From assembly GCA_025149125.1 (NCBI GenBank), contig CP102272.1, positions 124,001 to 188,000 of the forward strand: a stretch of DNA of 64,000 nt, in the 5' to 3' direction. The notes beneath the pieces were generated by a model that worked only from the letters and a program-made list of their open reading frames with translations, did no database searches and was not told the origin of the DNA. How positions within the stretch are numbered: position 1 is the first letter of the stretch; every line of letters starts with the position of its first letter. This document shows, in pieces, positions 1 through 8,019 of this stretch. A program made the position numbers and the translations under genes. This DNA comes from [Clostridium] asparagiforme DSM 15981 (GTDB lineage: Bacteria; Bacillota; Clostridia; Lachnospirales; Lachnospiraceae).

Positions 1-1
1 C

Positions 2-889
2 TCGGACCCGGACATCTACGCGGTGGGAGACGCGGTGCAGGTGCGCCACTTTGTCTCCGGCGCGGATTCCCTGATCGCGCTGGCCGGTCCCGCCAACAAA
101 CAGGGCCGCATCGCTGCGGACAATATCTGCGGCCGGGACAGCCGTTTTGACGGCTCCCAGGGCTCATCCATCATCCGGCTCTTCGACATGACGGCCGCCT
201 CCACCGGACTTAACGAGAAGGCCGCCACTGCGGCCGGTATTCCCTGGGAGGCCGTTGTGACCTACTCGGCCAGCCATGCCGCCTACTATCCGGGCGCCAC
301 GGACATGACCGTCAAGACGCTGTATAACCCGGAGAGCGGACGGATTCTGGGCGCGCAGATCGTGGGCTTTGACGGCGTGGACAAACGCATCGACGTGCTG
401 GCCACGGCGATCCGGGCGGGAATGACCGGGGAAGACTTGGAGGAGCTGGATCTGGCCTACGCGCCTCCCTACTCCTCAGCCAAAGACCCGGTGAACATGG
501 CCGGTTTCGTGATCGGCAATATCCGCAGCGGTTTGTTGAAACAATTTAACTGGAAAGATCTGGAAGAATTGCAGAAACAGCGCGGCGATGGGAAGATCAC
601 GCTTCTGGATACCCGCACGGAGCGGGAGTACTACCAGGGGCATTTCCAGGGCAGCGTGAACATTCCGTTAGATGAGCTGCGGGAGCGTTTGTCGGAGTTG
701 GATCCTCAAAAACCGGTTTATGTCAACTGCCATAGCGGCCTGCGCAGCTACCTGGCCTGCCGTATTCTGACCGGAAACGGGTTTGAGTGCTACAATTTCT
801 CCGGCGGCTACCGGTTCTACGAGTACATCGCCGGAGACCGGAACTACGACGAGACGCCAAGACATGCCTGCGGGGTGGAAATCCGCTGA
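2..889 (+). CDS. CoA-disulfide reductase / NADH oxidase-like flavoprotein with C-terminal rhodanese domain (5' truncated by window)
   Basis: The frame is open from base 2, so only the C-terminal part (about 295 residues) is present. The first visible residues, IYAVGDAV, match the FAD-binding segment that ends the nucleotide-binding half of class I disulfide reductases. A dimerisation domain follows, with the family's LDLAYAPPYSSAKDPVN block. The last 100 or so residues are a rhodanese domain whose active-site loop reads CHSGLRS (Cys codon 728-730). This CoADR-Rhd architecture is known for reducing CoA disulfides or per/polysulfides with NAD(P)H; the exact substrate here is inferred. It converges with the D-cysteine desulfhydrase gene, which also fits sulfur metabolism. 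Confidence 0.88.
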   Translation, partial: SDPDIYAVGDAVQVRHFVSGADSLIALAGPANKQGRIAADNICGRDSRFDGSQGSSIIRLFDMTAASTGLNEKAATAAGIPWEAVVTYSASHAAYYPGATDMTVKTLYNPESGRILGAQIVGFDGVDKRIDVLATAIRAGMTGEDLEELDLAYAPPYSSAKDPVNMAGFVIGNIRSGLLKQFNWKDLEELQKQRGDGKITLLDTRTEREYYQGHFQGSVNIPLDELRERLSELDPQKPVYVNCHSGLRSYLACRILTGNGFECYNFSGGYRFYEYIAGDRNYDETPRHACGVEIR

Positions 890-959
890 CAAAGGCCGCC
901 CCGGGGCCGACCGTCTGCCCGCAGCGGGATGACCGTCCCCCCGGGGCCGCCACCGCACA

Positions 960-2015
960 TTACTTCCGGCAGCTCAAATCCCCCACAATCCCGCTCTCCG
1001 AGAACAGCGCCGTTGCGCCGCCGGTGTGCAGGAAAATAACGGTGCTGCCCTTAGGCACGCGGCCGTTCCGGATGTATTCCATCATGCCGTGAAAACTTTT
1101 TCCCGAGTAAACGGGGTCGGCAAAGATTCCCTCGGTCCGCGCCAGATAGCGGATGTCGTCGTTGGCGTCAGGGCTTGGGACTTCGTAGCCGGCCCCGTAA
1201 TACTGGTCGGTCACGGTAAACAGGTCCGCGGTGACGGTTTCGTCCGCGCCCATCAGGCGAAGGGCTTCGTTTGCCAGGGCGATCACTTCCTCCGGGTAGG
1301 AAGCCGGCTTAGGTCCCACCTCGATGCCCACCAGCTTGGTGTCGTTGCCCAGCAGAGCCTTGCCCGCGCAGAGGCCGGACAAGGTTCCGGTGCTGCCGGT
1401 GGCGGTGAACAGATAGTCCGGCTTCAGTCCCATGGCGGCCGCCTGCTCCATGGTTTCCACATAGGCGTCGGCGAATCCGCAGGCGCCAAGGGGCAGGGAA
1501 CCGCCGGTGGGGATGTTGTAGATTTTGTGTCCCTGGGCTTCCAGCTCCTTTATACGGCCCTGGATCAGGTCCTGGGATTCTTCCATGGTCTGTTTGGTGC
1601 TCTGGCCGTTGGCCGGGATAATGTTAATCTCCGCGCCCAGAATGGTGTCGAGGAGCAGGTTGGCCCGGATATCCGCCGCGTTTGGCTCCACGATGGCGGC
1701 CAGGAACAGCACCGGATTCAGTCCGCATTTGCGGGCGGCGGTGGCTGTCTCCATGGCGTGGTTGGACTGGGTGGCCCCGTAGGTGACCACGGTGTCACAG
1801 CCCTGCCGGATGGCGTCATGCAGAAGATATTCCAGTTTGCGTATTTTATTGCCGCCAAACAGCGTCATGCCGGAGAAATCCTCCCGCTTTACATACAGCT
1901 CCACCCCGTACTCCTCTGAGATCCGGTCCAGCCGGTGAAACGGCGTGGGATAAAACCCCAGCTTCAGCTTGCCCAGACGCCCCAGCATGTCTCTTATTTC
2001 CTCGATTGATTTCAT
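960..2015 (-). CDS. D-cysteine desulfhydrase / ACC-deaminase family PLP enzyme
   Basis: A 351-residue PLP fold-type II enzyme. The N-terminus has the YPTPFHRLDR substrate segment, then the GGNKIRKLEYLL block carrying the PLP lysine. Later TGSTGTLSG binds the cofactor phosphate, and the C-terminus has DPVYSGKSFHGM. Family members degrade D-cysteine to pyruvate, H2S and ammonia, or deaminate ACC; the desulfhydrase reading is preferred for a gut-type Clostridium. An in-frame ATG 54 nt upstream exists, but the start at 2015 has a GGGGG ribosome site 10-11 nt away and matches family N-termini. A plausible promoter lies upstream on the minus strand (TTGAAG, 17 nt, TATTCT). Confidence 0.85.
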   Translation of the reverse strand: MKSIEEIRDMLGRLGKLKLGFYPTPFHRLDRISEEYGVELYVKREDFSGMTLFGGNKIRKLEYLLHDAIRQGCDTVVTYGATQSNHAMETATAARKCGLNPVLFLAAIVEPNAADIRANLLLDTILGAEINIIPANGQSTKQTMEESQDLIQGRIKELEAQGHKIYNIPTGGSLPLGACGFADAYVETMEQAAAMGLKPDYLFTATGSTGTLSGLCAGKALLGNDTKLVGIEVGPKPASYPEEVIALANEALRLMGADETVTADLFTVTDQYYGAGYEVPSPDANDDIRYLARTEGIFADPVYSGKSFHGMMEYIRNGRVPKGSTVIFLHTGGATALFSESGIVGDLSCRK

Positions 2016-2297
2016 TTGCAATAAATCCCCCTTCTGATCGTTTGATGATACTAATTTAAAGAATATCACATCGCCCCGTAACCTTCAAGAAAAGACAAAA
2101 TTTTTGGTCCAGGGGTGAGCATTTTTTGCAAATATTTACTGGAAATGTCTAACAATTACAAAAATTAATTTCATATATATAGAAAACAATAAATATAACC
2201 AGACAAAATACCTTCCTTTTTTGGCGGTATTATGCTAAAATGGATTTTAATCGGCAAAAGTTTATTAGTCATTTCGTGTCTAACAGGGAGGGGAGAA

Positions 2298-3155
2298 ATG
2301 GAAAAAATGATTCTGACTACAGAGAGCGGATCGGACGTACCGCAGGTCATGGCGGATGAATTGGGAATCCGCATCGCGCCCATGCATGTCATACTGGGGG
2401 ATGAGAGCTATCCGGACCGGACGATTCCGGTTGCGGATGTTTTTGCTTTTTTTAAACGCACGAAAAAGATGCCCACCACGTCCGCGGTCAACCCGGAAGA
2501 GTACGCCGCCTTTTTTCTCAAGCTGAGGGAAGAGAACCCGGAAGCGGAGATCATTCACATCGCATATTCCTCCAAAGCTTCCTGTACCTATCAGAACGCG
2601 AAGATCGCGCTGGACGAACTGAAGGACGCCCGCATTCGCCTGATCGACTCCGAGACGGTGTCCAGCGGCATCGCGCTGCTTTTGTGGAAGTCCGCCCAGG
2701 TGATTCAGGAGGCGCAGAGCGCAGACCAGGCGGTGGAGCTGATCCGGGGGCTGATCCGCCGGGAGAGAGTGTCTTTTCTGCCGGATACCCTGGAATATCT
2801 GCGGGCCGGGGGACGCGTTTCCAACGCCGCTTATCTGGGAACGTCCCTGCTGCGTTTAAAGGTGCTGATCAACATGGTGGACGGACGTCTTGTGGCCTCG
2901 AAAAAGTATCGAGGTGATATGGAAAAGGTATCCTTCCAATATCTGGAAGATTTCGTGAAAAATCTGGGGACTAACCGGGATGCGATCATTCTGTTCTACG
3001 CTGAGGGATTTTCCCTCTCCCTGCTGGAGCGCTTAAAGGACCGGTGCCGTCAGATGGGGTTTGAGCAGGTGCTCTCCACCGACATCGGCTGTGTGATCTC
3101 CTGCCACGGGGGCCCCGGCGTCATGGGACTGGCCGCGTTTGCGGACGAGGCGTAG
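2298..3155 (+). CDS. DegV family fatty-acid-binding protein
   Basis: 285 residues. It starts LTTESGSDVPQ, the usual DegV opening, followed by TSAVNPEEY and a long helical region, then DTLEYLRAGGRVS, a DegV signature. DegV/FakB proteins bind a fatty acid and in Firmicutes present it to the kinase FakA; no fakA is in this window. The ATG at 2298 sits 5 nt after GGGAGGGGAG, whereas the upstream in-frame ATG at 2232 has no ribosome site. The next gene starts 3 nt after the stop, so the run to about 7.9 kb is probably one operon. Confidence 0.9.
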   Translation: MEKMILTTESGSDVPQVMADELGIRIAPMHVILGDESYPDRTIPVADVFAFFKRTKKMPTTSAVNPEEYAAFFLKLREENPEAEIIHIAYSSKASCTYQNAKIALDELKDARIRLIDSETVSSGIALLLWKSAQVIQEAQSADQAVELIRGLIRRERVSFLPDTLEYLRAGGRVSNAAYLGTSLLRLKVLINMVDGRLVASKKYRGDMEKVSFQYLEDFVKNLGTNRDAIILFYAEGFSLSLLERLKDRCRQMGFEQVLSTDIGCVISCHGGPGVMGLAAFADEA

Positions 3156-3158
3156 GCA

Positions 3159-3701
3159 ATGGGAGAGTGGATCGCCGGTCTCGCGGCCTTTGGACTTTAC
3201 TTTTTATACGACTGGAACCGGGTGTACCGCAAAAACGGCTGGATGAAGCCGTTTTTCGCCGCAGGCAGCCTGCTGCTCGCCTGGGTGGGCCTGCGGCTGA
3301 TCCTGTCCGCCTGGGCGGCGGGGGAACGGCTGTGGCTGGCGCCCGCGATTATGTTCCTGGCCGGATTGATTCACACGCTGTTTTTTGCCCTGCCCTTTGA
3401 CGATACCTACCGCAGGGAGGCGGACGGGCACAAGGTCTGCCGGGCGGGAGCGTACGGCCGCTGCCGCCACCCTGGGATCTGGTGGTTTTTCGGCTGCTTT
3501 ACCTGCCTGGGCCTGGCCTGCGGGGGATGGGACCGGCTGCTTTTGTGCCTGGGACTCTCGGCCCTGAATCTGGGATACGCCTGGTACCAGGACCGGCTGA
3601 TTTTTGTGAAAGAATTTTCTGATTATGAGGATTACCGGAAAACAGTTCCGTTTTTGATACCAAAGATGAGAAAAGGAGGCGGCGCAGCGGATGACCTTTG
3701 A
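3159..3701 (+). CDS. isoprenylcysteine carboxyl methyltransferase (ICMT)-like membrane protein
   Basis: 180 residues with about five hydrophobic segments. The C-terminal half has YGRCRHPGIWWFFG, then a helix and YAWYQDRLIFVKEFSDYEDYRKTVPFLIP. This RHPG...E(F)...Y..Y....P pattern is that of ICMT/PEMT-like integral membrane methyltransferases, where the His and Glu contact S-adenosylmethionine. The bacterial substrate is unknown. The start is 3 nt after degV, and the end overlaps the GH3 gene by 11 nt, so translational coupling is likely. Confidence 0.7.
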   Translation: MGEWIAGLAAFGLYFLYDWNRVYRKNGWMKPFFAAGSLLLAWVGLRLILSAWAAGERLWLAPAIMFLAGLIHTLFFALPFDDTYRREADGHKVCRAGAYGRCRHPGIWWFFGCFTCLGLACGGWDRLLLCLGLSALNLGYAWYQDRLIFVKEFSDYEDYRKTVPFLIPKMRKGGGAADDL

Positions 3702-5325
3702 GGAGAAACTGAAAAATCAGGAATATGACCGGATCTGGCAGGAATACTGCGGATTCCTGGAGCTGGACATGGACGCGTACATGGGCATTCAGAACCGGCT
3801 GCTGGAGGAGCAGATGCGCCTGTGGTGTTCCAGTCCCCTGGGAAAAAAGATTTTAAAGGGCAGGGTGCCGCGGAATATTCAGGAGTTCCGGCAGATCGTC
3901 CCGCTGACCACCTACGAGGATTACGCGGATGTGCTTCTGCTGAAGCGGGAGGACATGCTGCCCGACAAGCCCATTATCTGGATTCAGACCACCTGGGAGG
4001 GCGGAAAGCACCCCATCAAGGTGGCTCCCTACACCAAGGGTATGCTCCAGACCTATAAAAACAACGTGCTCACCTGTATGCTGCTGTCCACCAGCACGGA
4101 GAAGGGCAAATTCGACGTGGAGGCCGGGGACACCTTCCTCTACGCTCTGGCGCCGCTGCCCTACACCACGGGCCTGATCCCCCTGGCCCTGACCGACGAG
4201 GTGGACATCGAGTTTCTGCCCCCGGTCAGCGAGGCGGTGAATATGACCTTCTCGGAGCGGAACAAGCGGGGCTTTAAAATGGGCCTGAGCAAGGGGATCG
4301 ACTTCTTCTTCGGTCTGGGCAGCGTGGCCTACTATGTGAGCCTCAGCGTGGCGGCGCTCTCCGAGGGCAGCCAGAAGGGGTCCTCCGTGCTGAAGAAGAT
4401 CTGCTCCATGTCCCCCTCCATGATGGCCAAGTATCTGAAGGCCAAGCGGGAGTGCAAGCGGGAAAACCGGCCCTTAAAGCCCAAAGACATTTTCAGGCTT
4501 AAAGGGTTCCTTTGCGCCGGGACGGACAACCACTGCTATAAGGATGATCTGGAGGACTTGTGGGGCGTGCGCCCGGTGGAGGTATTTTCCGGCACGGAAC
4601 CAAGCTGCATCGGCACCGAGACCTGGAACCGGAACGGCCTTTACTTCTTCCCGGACGCCTGTTTCTATGAATTCATTCCCGAGGAGGAGATGTACAAGAA
4701 CATGGAGGACAAGTCCTACACGCCCAGGACGGTGTGCATGGACGAGGTGGTTCCGGGGGAGGTCTACGAGATCGCCTTGACCGTGTTAAAGGGCGGGGCA
4801 TTTGCCCGTTACCGGGTGGGCGATATGTACCGCTGCCTGGGGCTGACCAGCAAGGAGGATGAGACGCGGATTCCGCGGTTCGAGTATATCGACCGGATTC
4901 CCAGCATCATCGACATCGCGGGTTTTACCCGCATCTCGGAGAATTCCATCAAAAACGTGATCGAGCTCTCCGGCGTGGAGGTTGAGAACTGGGTGGCGTT
5001 AAAGGAGTTTACCCAGGACAAGGGCCGGCCGTTCCTGCACCTGTATGTGGAGCTGTCCCCGGGCGCGGTGGTGAACCGGGCGGTGAGCCGGGAACTGTTA
5101 AAAGAACAGCTGACCATCTATTTCAAATATGTGGACCAGGATTACCAGGACTTAAAACGGATTCTGGGAATGGACCCGCTGGAGGTTACGATCCTGCGCT
5201 GCGGCACCTTTGCCGCATTCCGGCGGCAAACCGGTAAGGTCCTGCGGCACGTCAACCCATCGGTTCACGACGTGCAGGAAATGGTGAAGCTGCAGGGAAC
5301 CCTTGACGGACGGAGGAACTATTAG
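3691..5325 (+). CDS. GH3 auxin-responsive-promoter family acyl-adenylating protein
   Basis: 544 residues resembling the GH3 family, a branch of the adenylate-forming (ANL) superfamily. Recognisable blocks include IVPLTTYEDYAD near residue 70, SGTEPSCIGT in the middle, the VVPGEVYEIALTVLKGGAFARYRVGDMYRC strand region and the C-terminal subdomain. Plant GH3 enzymes conjugate hormones such as indole-3-acetate to amino acids; bacterial homologues are uncharacterised in most anaerobes. The gene overlaps the ICMT-like gene by 11 nt and is followed after 3 nt by the GGDEF/HD-GYP gene. The acyl substrate cannot be read from sequence. Confidence 0.8.
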   Translation: MTFEEKLKNQEYDRIWQEYCGFLELDMDAYMGIQNRLLEEQMRLWCSSPLGKKILKGRVPRNIQEFRQIVPLTTYEDYADVLLLKREDMLPDKPIIWIQTTWEGGKHPIKVAPYTKGMLQTYKNNVLTCMLLSTSTEKGKFDVEAGDTFLYALAPLPYTTGLIPLALTDEVDIEFLPPVSEAVNMTFSERNKRGFKMGLSKGIDFFFGLGSVAYYVSLSVAALSEGSQKGSSVLKKICSMSPSMMAKYLKAKRECKRENRPLKPKDIFRLKGFLCAGTDNHCYKDDLEDLWGVRPVEVFSGTEPSCIGTETWNRNGLYFFPDACFYEFIPEEEMYKNMEDKSYTPRTVCMDEVVPGEVYEIALTVLKGGAFARYRVGDMYRCLGLTSKEDETRIPRFEYIDRIPSIIDIAGFTRISENSIKNVIELSGVEVENWVALKEFTQDKGRPFLHLYVELSPGAVVNRAVSRELLKEQLTIYFKYVDQDYQDLKRILGMDPLEVTILRCGTFAAFRRQTGKVLRHVNPSVHDVQEMVKLQGTLDGRRNY

Positions 5326-5328
5326 CCT

Positions 5329-7863
5329 ATGAGCAGTTTTGTATTTATTTCCATAACCGCGCTGTATTTCTATGCATTCCTTATGCTGGCGTTCCTCACG
5401 GCCAAAAAGTCCAAGCTGATCACGGACTTTATCGCCGTCCTGTTCACCATGATTCTGTGGACCGGCGGCTCGCTGCTCATGCGCCTGCAGGCCTGGCCCG
5501 GCTACCGGCTGTGGTACCACTTTTCCCTGGCCGGGATCTGGCTGGTTCCCTACGCCTATTTCTGCTTTATCCGGGATTTCTGCGGCCAGCCTGCGAGGGC
5601 CAGGCACCGGATCTGGCTGGTCTTGTCCCTGGCGGGCTGTCTGGTGAACTTAAAAACCGGATGGCTGTTGGCTGCACCCCGGCTGGTGGAGGCAAAAGGC
5701 GGCGTGCGGTTTGTGTACGACATGAAGTGGCAGGTGGGCATCATGTACGGCCTGTGCCTTCTGATCGTGCTGCACACCATGGCCATGGCGGTGCGGTCCC
5801 GGAAAAAGCCGGGAATGACGTCTAGGGTGCTGCCCCTGCTGTTCGGGGAAATGCTTCTGTTCCTGGGAAATCTGGCGCTGCCGGTGTTCAACGGCTTTCC
5901 CATTGATATTCTGGCCGGCATAGGCAACGCGGTGGTGATGTTCTACACCCTGTATACCCGCCGGGTGTTCCGCCTGACCATGCTGGTGTCCCGGGTGAAC
6001 TGCTACGTGATCGCGATGGGAATCAGCGTGGTGGCGTTCTACAACCTGGCCCAGTCCCTGGACGCGCTGATCCGGGTGGAGATCCCCATGCTGGCCTCCT
6101 CCAGCGTGATGATTGTGGCCGTTCTGACCATGCTGGCCACCATGCTTATTTACTTCATCACACGAAGGTTTTTTGACCAGCTTTTTGTAAAAGAGGAGAT
6201 CAGCCAGACGGAGCGGCTGGGGGAGTACACCACCCAGGTGTCCCGCAGCCTGCGCCTGAACGAGATTCTGGGGGCCCTGGTGGACGTGATCCGGGACACC
6301 CTGAACGTGAAAAAGATCTACATCTGTATACGGGAGGCGGACGGGAGCTACCCGGCTACTTACAGCAGCAGTCCGTTGGACGACCGGAACTTCTCGATGG
6401 ATCAGGGGCATCCCATGGTGGCCTGGCTTAGAAGCCACGACACCTGCCTGCTGCTTCGGGATTTCAGGCGCACCGTGGAGTACAAATCCATGTGGGAGGA
6501 CGAAAAGCACCGCCTGGACACGATGAAAATCGAGTGCATCCTGCCCCTTAAGGACAACCACGACCTGGTGGGCATCGTGCTGCTGGGACGGAAGGAGAAA
6601 AAGGGGAAATTCCAGTGGGGTTATACGGTGGAGGACATCAGCTTTCTGAACTCCCTGGAATCCGTCAGTTCCATCGCGGTAAAAAATTCCCGGCTCTACG
6701 AGAAGGCTTACCTGGAGGCGCGCACCGACGAGCTGACCGGCCTGCTCAACCGCAAGTATTTTTATGAGGTGCTGGAGGAGAATTACGAGAAATGCCGTAA
6801 GACCTCCTTAACCCTGGTGATCTTCAACGTGGACGACTTCAAGCTGTACAATCAGCTCTACGGCAACAATGAGGGGGACAAGGCCCTGGTCCATATCGCC
6901 CAGATCATAAAGGGCACCGTGGGGAGCAACGGTTACTGCGCCCGCTACAGCGGCAAGGAGTTCGCCGCCATTCTGCCGGACTACGATATCTACTCCGCCC
7001 AGAATCTGGCCGAGAATATCAGCCGTCAGATCCAGAACATGAACCGGAACTCCTCAGATACATATCTGAAAACCCTGACCGTGAGCTGCGGAATCTGCGC
7101 CGTGCCCTATGCGGCCTCCTCCTTAAACGAGCTAGTGTCCAACGCGGACCGCGCGGTGTACCACGTGAAGCGCTCCGGCAAAAACGGGATTCTGGTGTAC
7201 TCGGACGGCATCATCGGCCGCCGGGACACGGACGAGGGGCTGGAGAAAAAGCACAAGAGCATGTACTCCGAGTACGCGCCCACGATTTACGCCCTGACGG
7301 CGGCCATCGACGCCAAGGACCACTATACGTTCCAGCACTCCAAGAACGTGGCCTACTATGCGGAAGCCATCGCCAGAGCCATCGGCACCAGCGACGAGTA
7401 CCGGGAAATCCTCAAGGAGGCGGCGCTGCTCCACGATATCGGCAAGATCGGCATCCCGGAGAATATTCTCAATAAAGAGGGGAAGCTGACCGACGAGGAG
7501 TACGATGCCATGAAGCGCCACGTGGAGTCCTCGGTGGAGATCATCCGCCACCTTCCCTCCATGGACTACGTGATCCCGGCTGTGCTGGGCCACCACGAGC
7601 GCTTTGACGGCAAGGGTTATCCCCGGCGCATCGCGGGGAAGGACATCCCGCTGGCGGCCCGGATTCTCTGCGTGGCGGACTCCTTTGACGCCATGGTGTC
7701 AAAGCGGTGTTACAAGCCCAGCATGTCCGTGGAGTTCGCGGTGGGAGAGCTGGAAAAGGGCGCCGGAAGCCAGTTTGACCCGGAGCTGGTGCCGCTTTTT
7801 ATTGAAATGATCGGGAACGGGACGGTGGTTCCGGTGATCGAGGAAGGTCTTATGAAAGAATGA
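5329..7863 (+). CDS. membrane sensor with GAF, degenerate GGDEF and HD-GYP domains
   Basis: 844 residues. Residues 1-280 hold about eight hydrophobic helices, resembling 7TM/histidine-kinase N-terminal sensors. A GAF-like domain follows (about 300-450), then a GGDEF fold (about 465-625) whose active-site loop is SGKEF near residue 539 instead of GGDEF, so cyclase activity is doubtful. The C-terminal HD-GYP domain is intact: HDIGK near 701 and HHERFDGKGYP near 754. Known HD-GYP proteins hydrolyse cyclic di-GMP or related dinucleotides. The predicted output is therefore signal degradation controlled by a membrane or GAF ligand. A strong terminator follows the gene. Confidence 0.88.
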   Translation: MSSFVFISITALYFYAFLMLAFLTAKKSKLITDFIAVLFTMILWTGGSLLMRLQAWPGYRLWYHFSLAGIWLVPYAYFCFIRDFCGQPARARHRIWLVLSLAGCLVNLKTGWLLAAPRLVEAKGGVRFVYDMKWQVGIMYGLCLLIVLHTMAMAVRSRKKPGMTSRVLPLLFGEMLLFLGNLALPVFNGFPIDILAGIGNAVVMFYTLYTRRVFRLTMLVSRVNCYVIAMGISVVAFYNLAQSLDALIRVEIPMLASSSVMIVAVLTMLATMLIYFITRRFFDQLFVKEEISQTERLGEYTTQVSRSLRLNEILGALVDVIRDTLNVKKIYICIREADGSYPATYSSSPLDDRNFSMDQGHPMVAWLRSHDTCLLLRDFRRTVEYKSMWEDEKHRLDTMKIECILPLKDNHDLVGIVLLGRKEKKGKFQWGYTVEDISFLNSLESVSSIAVKNSRLYEKAYLEARTDELTGLLNRKYFYEVLEENYEKCRKTSLTLVIFNVDDFKLYNQLYGNNEGDKALVHIAQIIKGTVGSNGYCARYSGKEFAAILPDYDIYSAQNLAENISRQIQNMNRNSSDTYLKTLTVSCGICAVPYAASSLNELVSNADRAVYHVKRSGKNGILVYSDGIIGRRDTDEGLEKKHKSMYSEYAPTIYALTAAIDAKDHYTFQHSKNVAYYAEAIARAIGTSDEYREILKEAALLHDIGKIGIPENILNKEGKLTDEEYDAMKRHVESSVEIIRHLPSMDYVIPAVLGHHERFDGKGYPRRIAGKDIPLAARILCVADSFDAMVSKRCYKPSMSVEFAVGELEKGAGSQFDPELVPLFIEMIGNGTVVPVIEEGLMKE

Positions 7864-7868
7864 TAGTG

Positions 7869-7914
7869 CAGGGCGGTTTTGGGAATCCCATGATTCCGGA
7901 AGCCGCCCTGTTTT
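7869..7914 (+). terminator. intrinsic terminator after the HD-GYP gene
   Basis: CAGGGCGG (7869-7876) pairs with CCGCCCTG (7903-7910), enclosing a second helix GGAAT/ATTCC, and is followed by TTTT. Confidence 0.8.
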
Positions 7915-7936
7915 ATGCAAAAGCGCCGGCTGTTCG

Positions 7937-8019
7937 CCCCGGCTGACGCCGGTATGCCCCAGCTGACGCCCGGTATGCCCCGGTTATCGCCCGGTATGCC
8001 CCGGCAGCCGCCCTACGGC
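7937..8019. repeat. tandem 20-21 nt repeat, about four units
   Basis: Units start with CCCC and end with GGTATG: 7937-7956, 7957-7977, 7978-7998, and a decayed unit 7999-8019. The array lies between the HD-GYP terminator and the 3' end of the ABC-F gene, and the last unit runs over its stop codon. Units are not separated by spacers, so this is not a CRISPR array. Confidence 0.7.

Noticed and set aside
5650..6561. Minus-strand ORF of 303 codons inside the GGDEF/HD-GYP gene
   Set aside because: His/Gln-rich shadow frame without domain features; the plus strand encodes recognisable domains.
7937..8019. CRISPR array
   Set aside because: Units are contiguous, 20-21 nt, with no spacers and no cas genes nearby.
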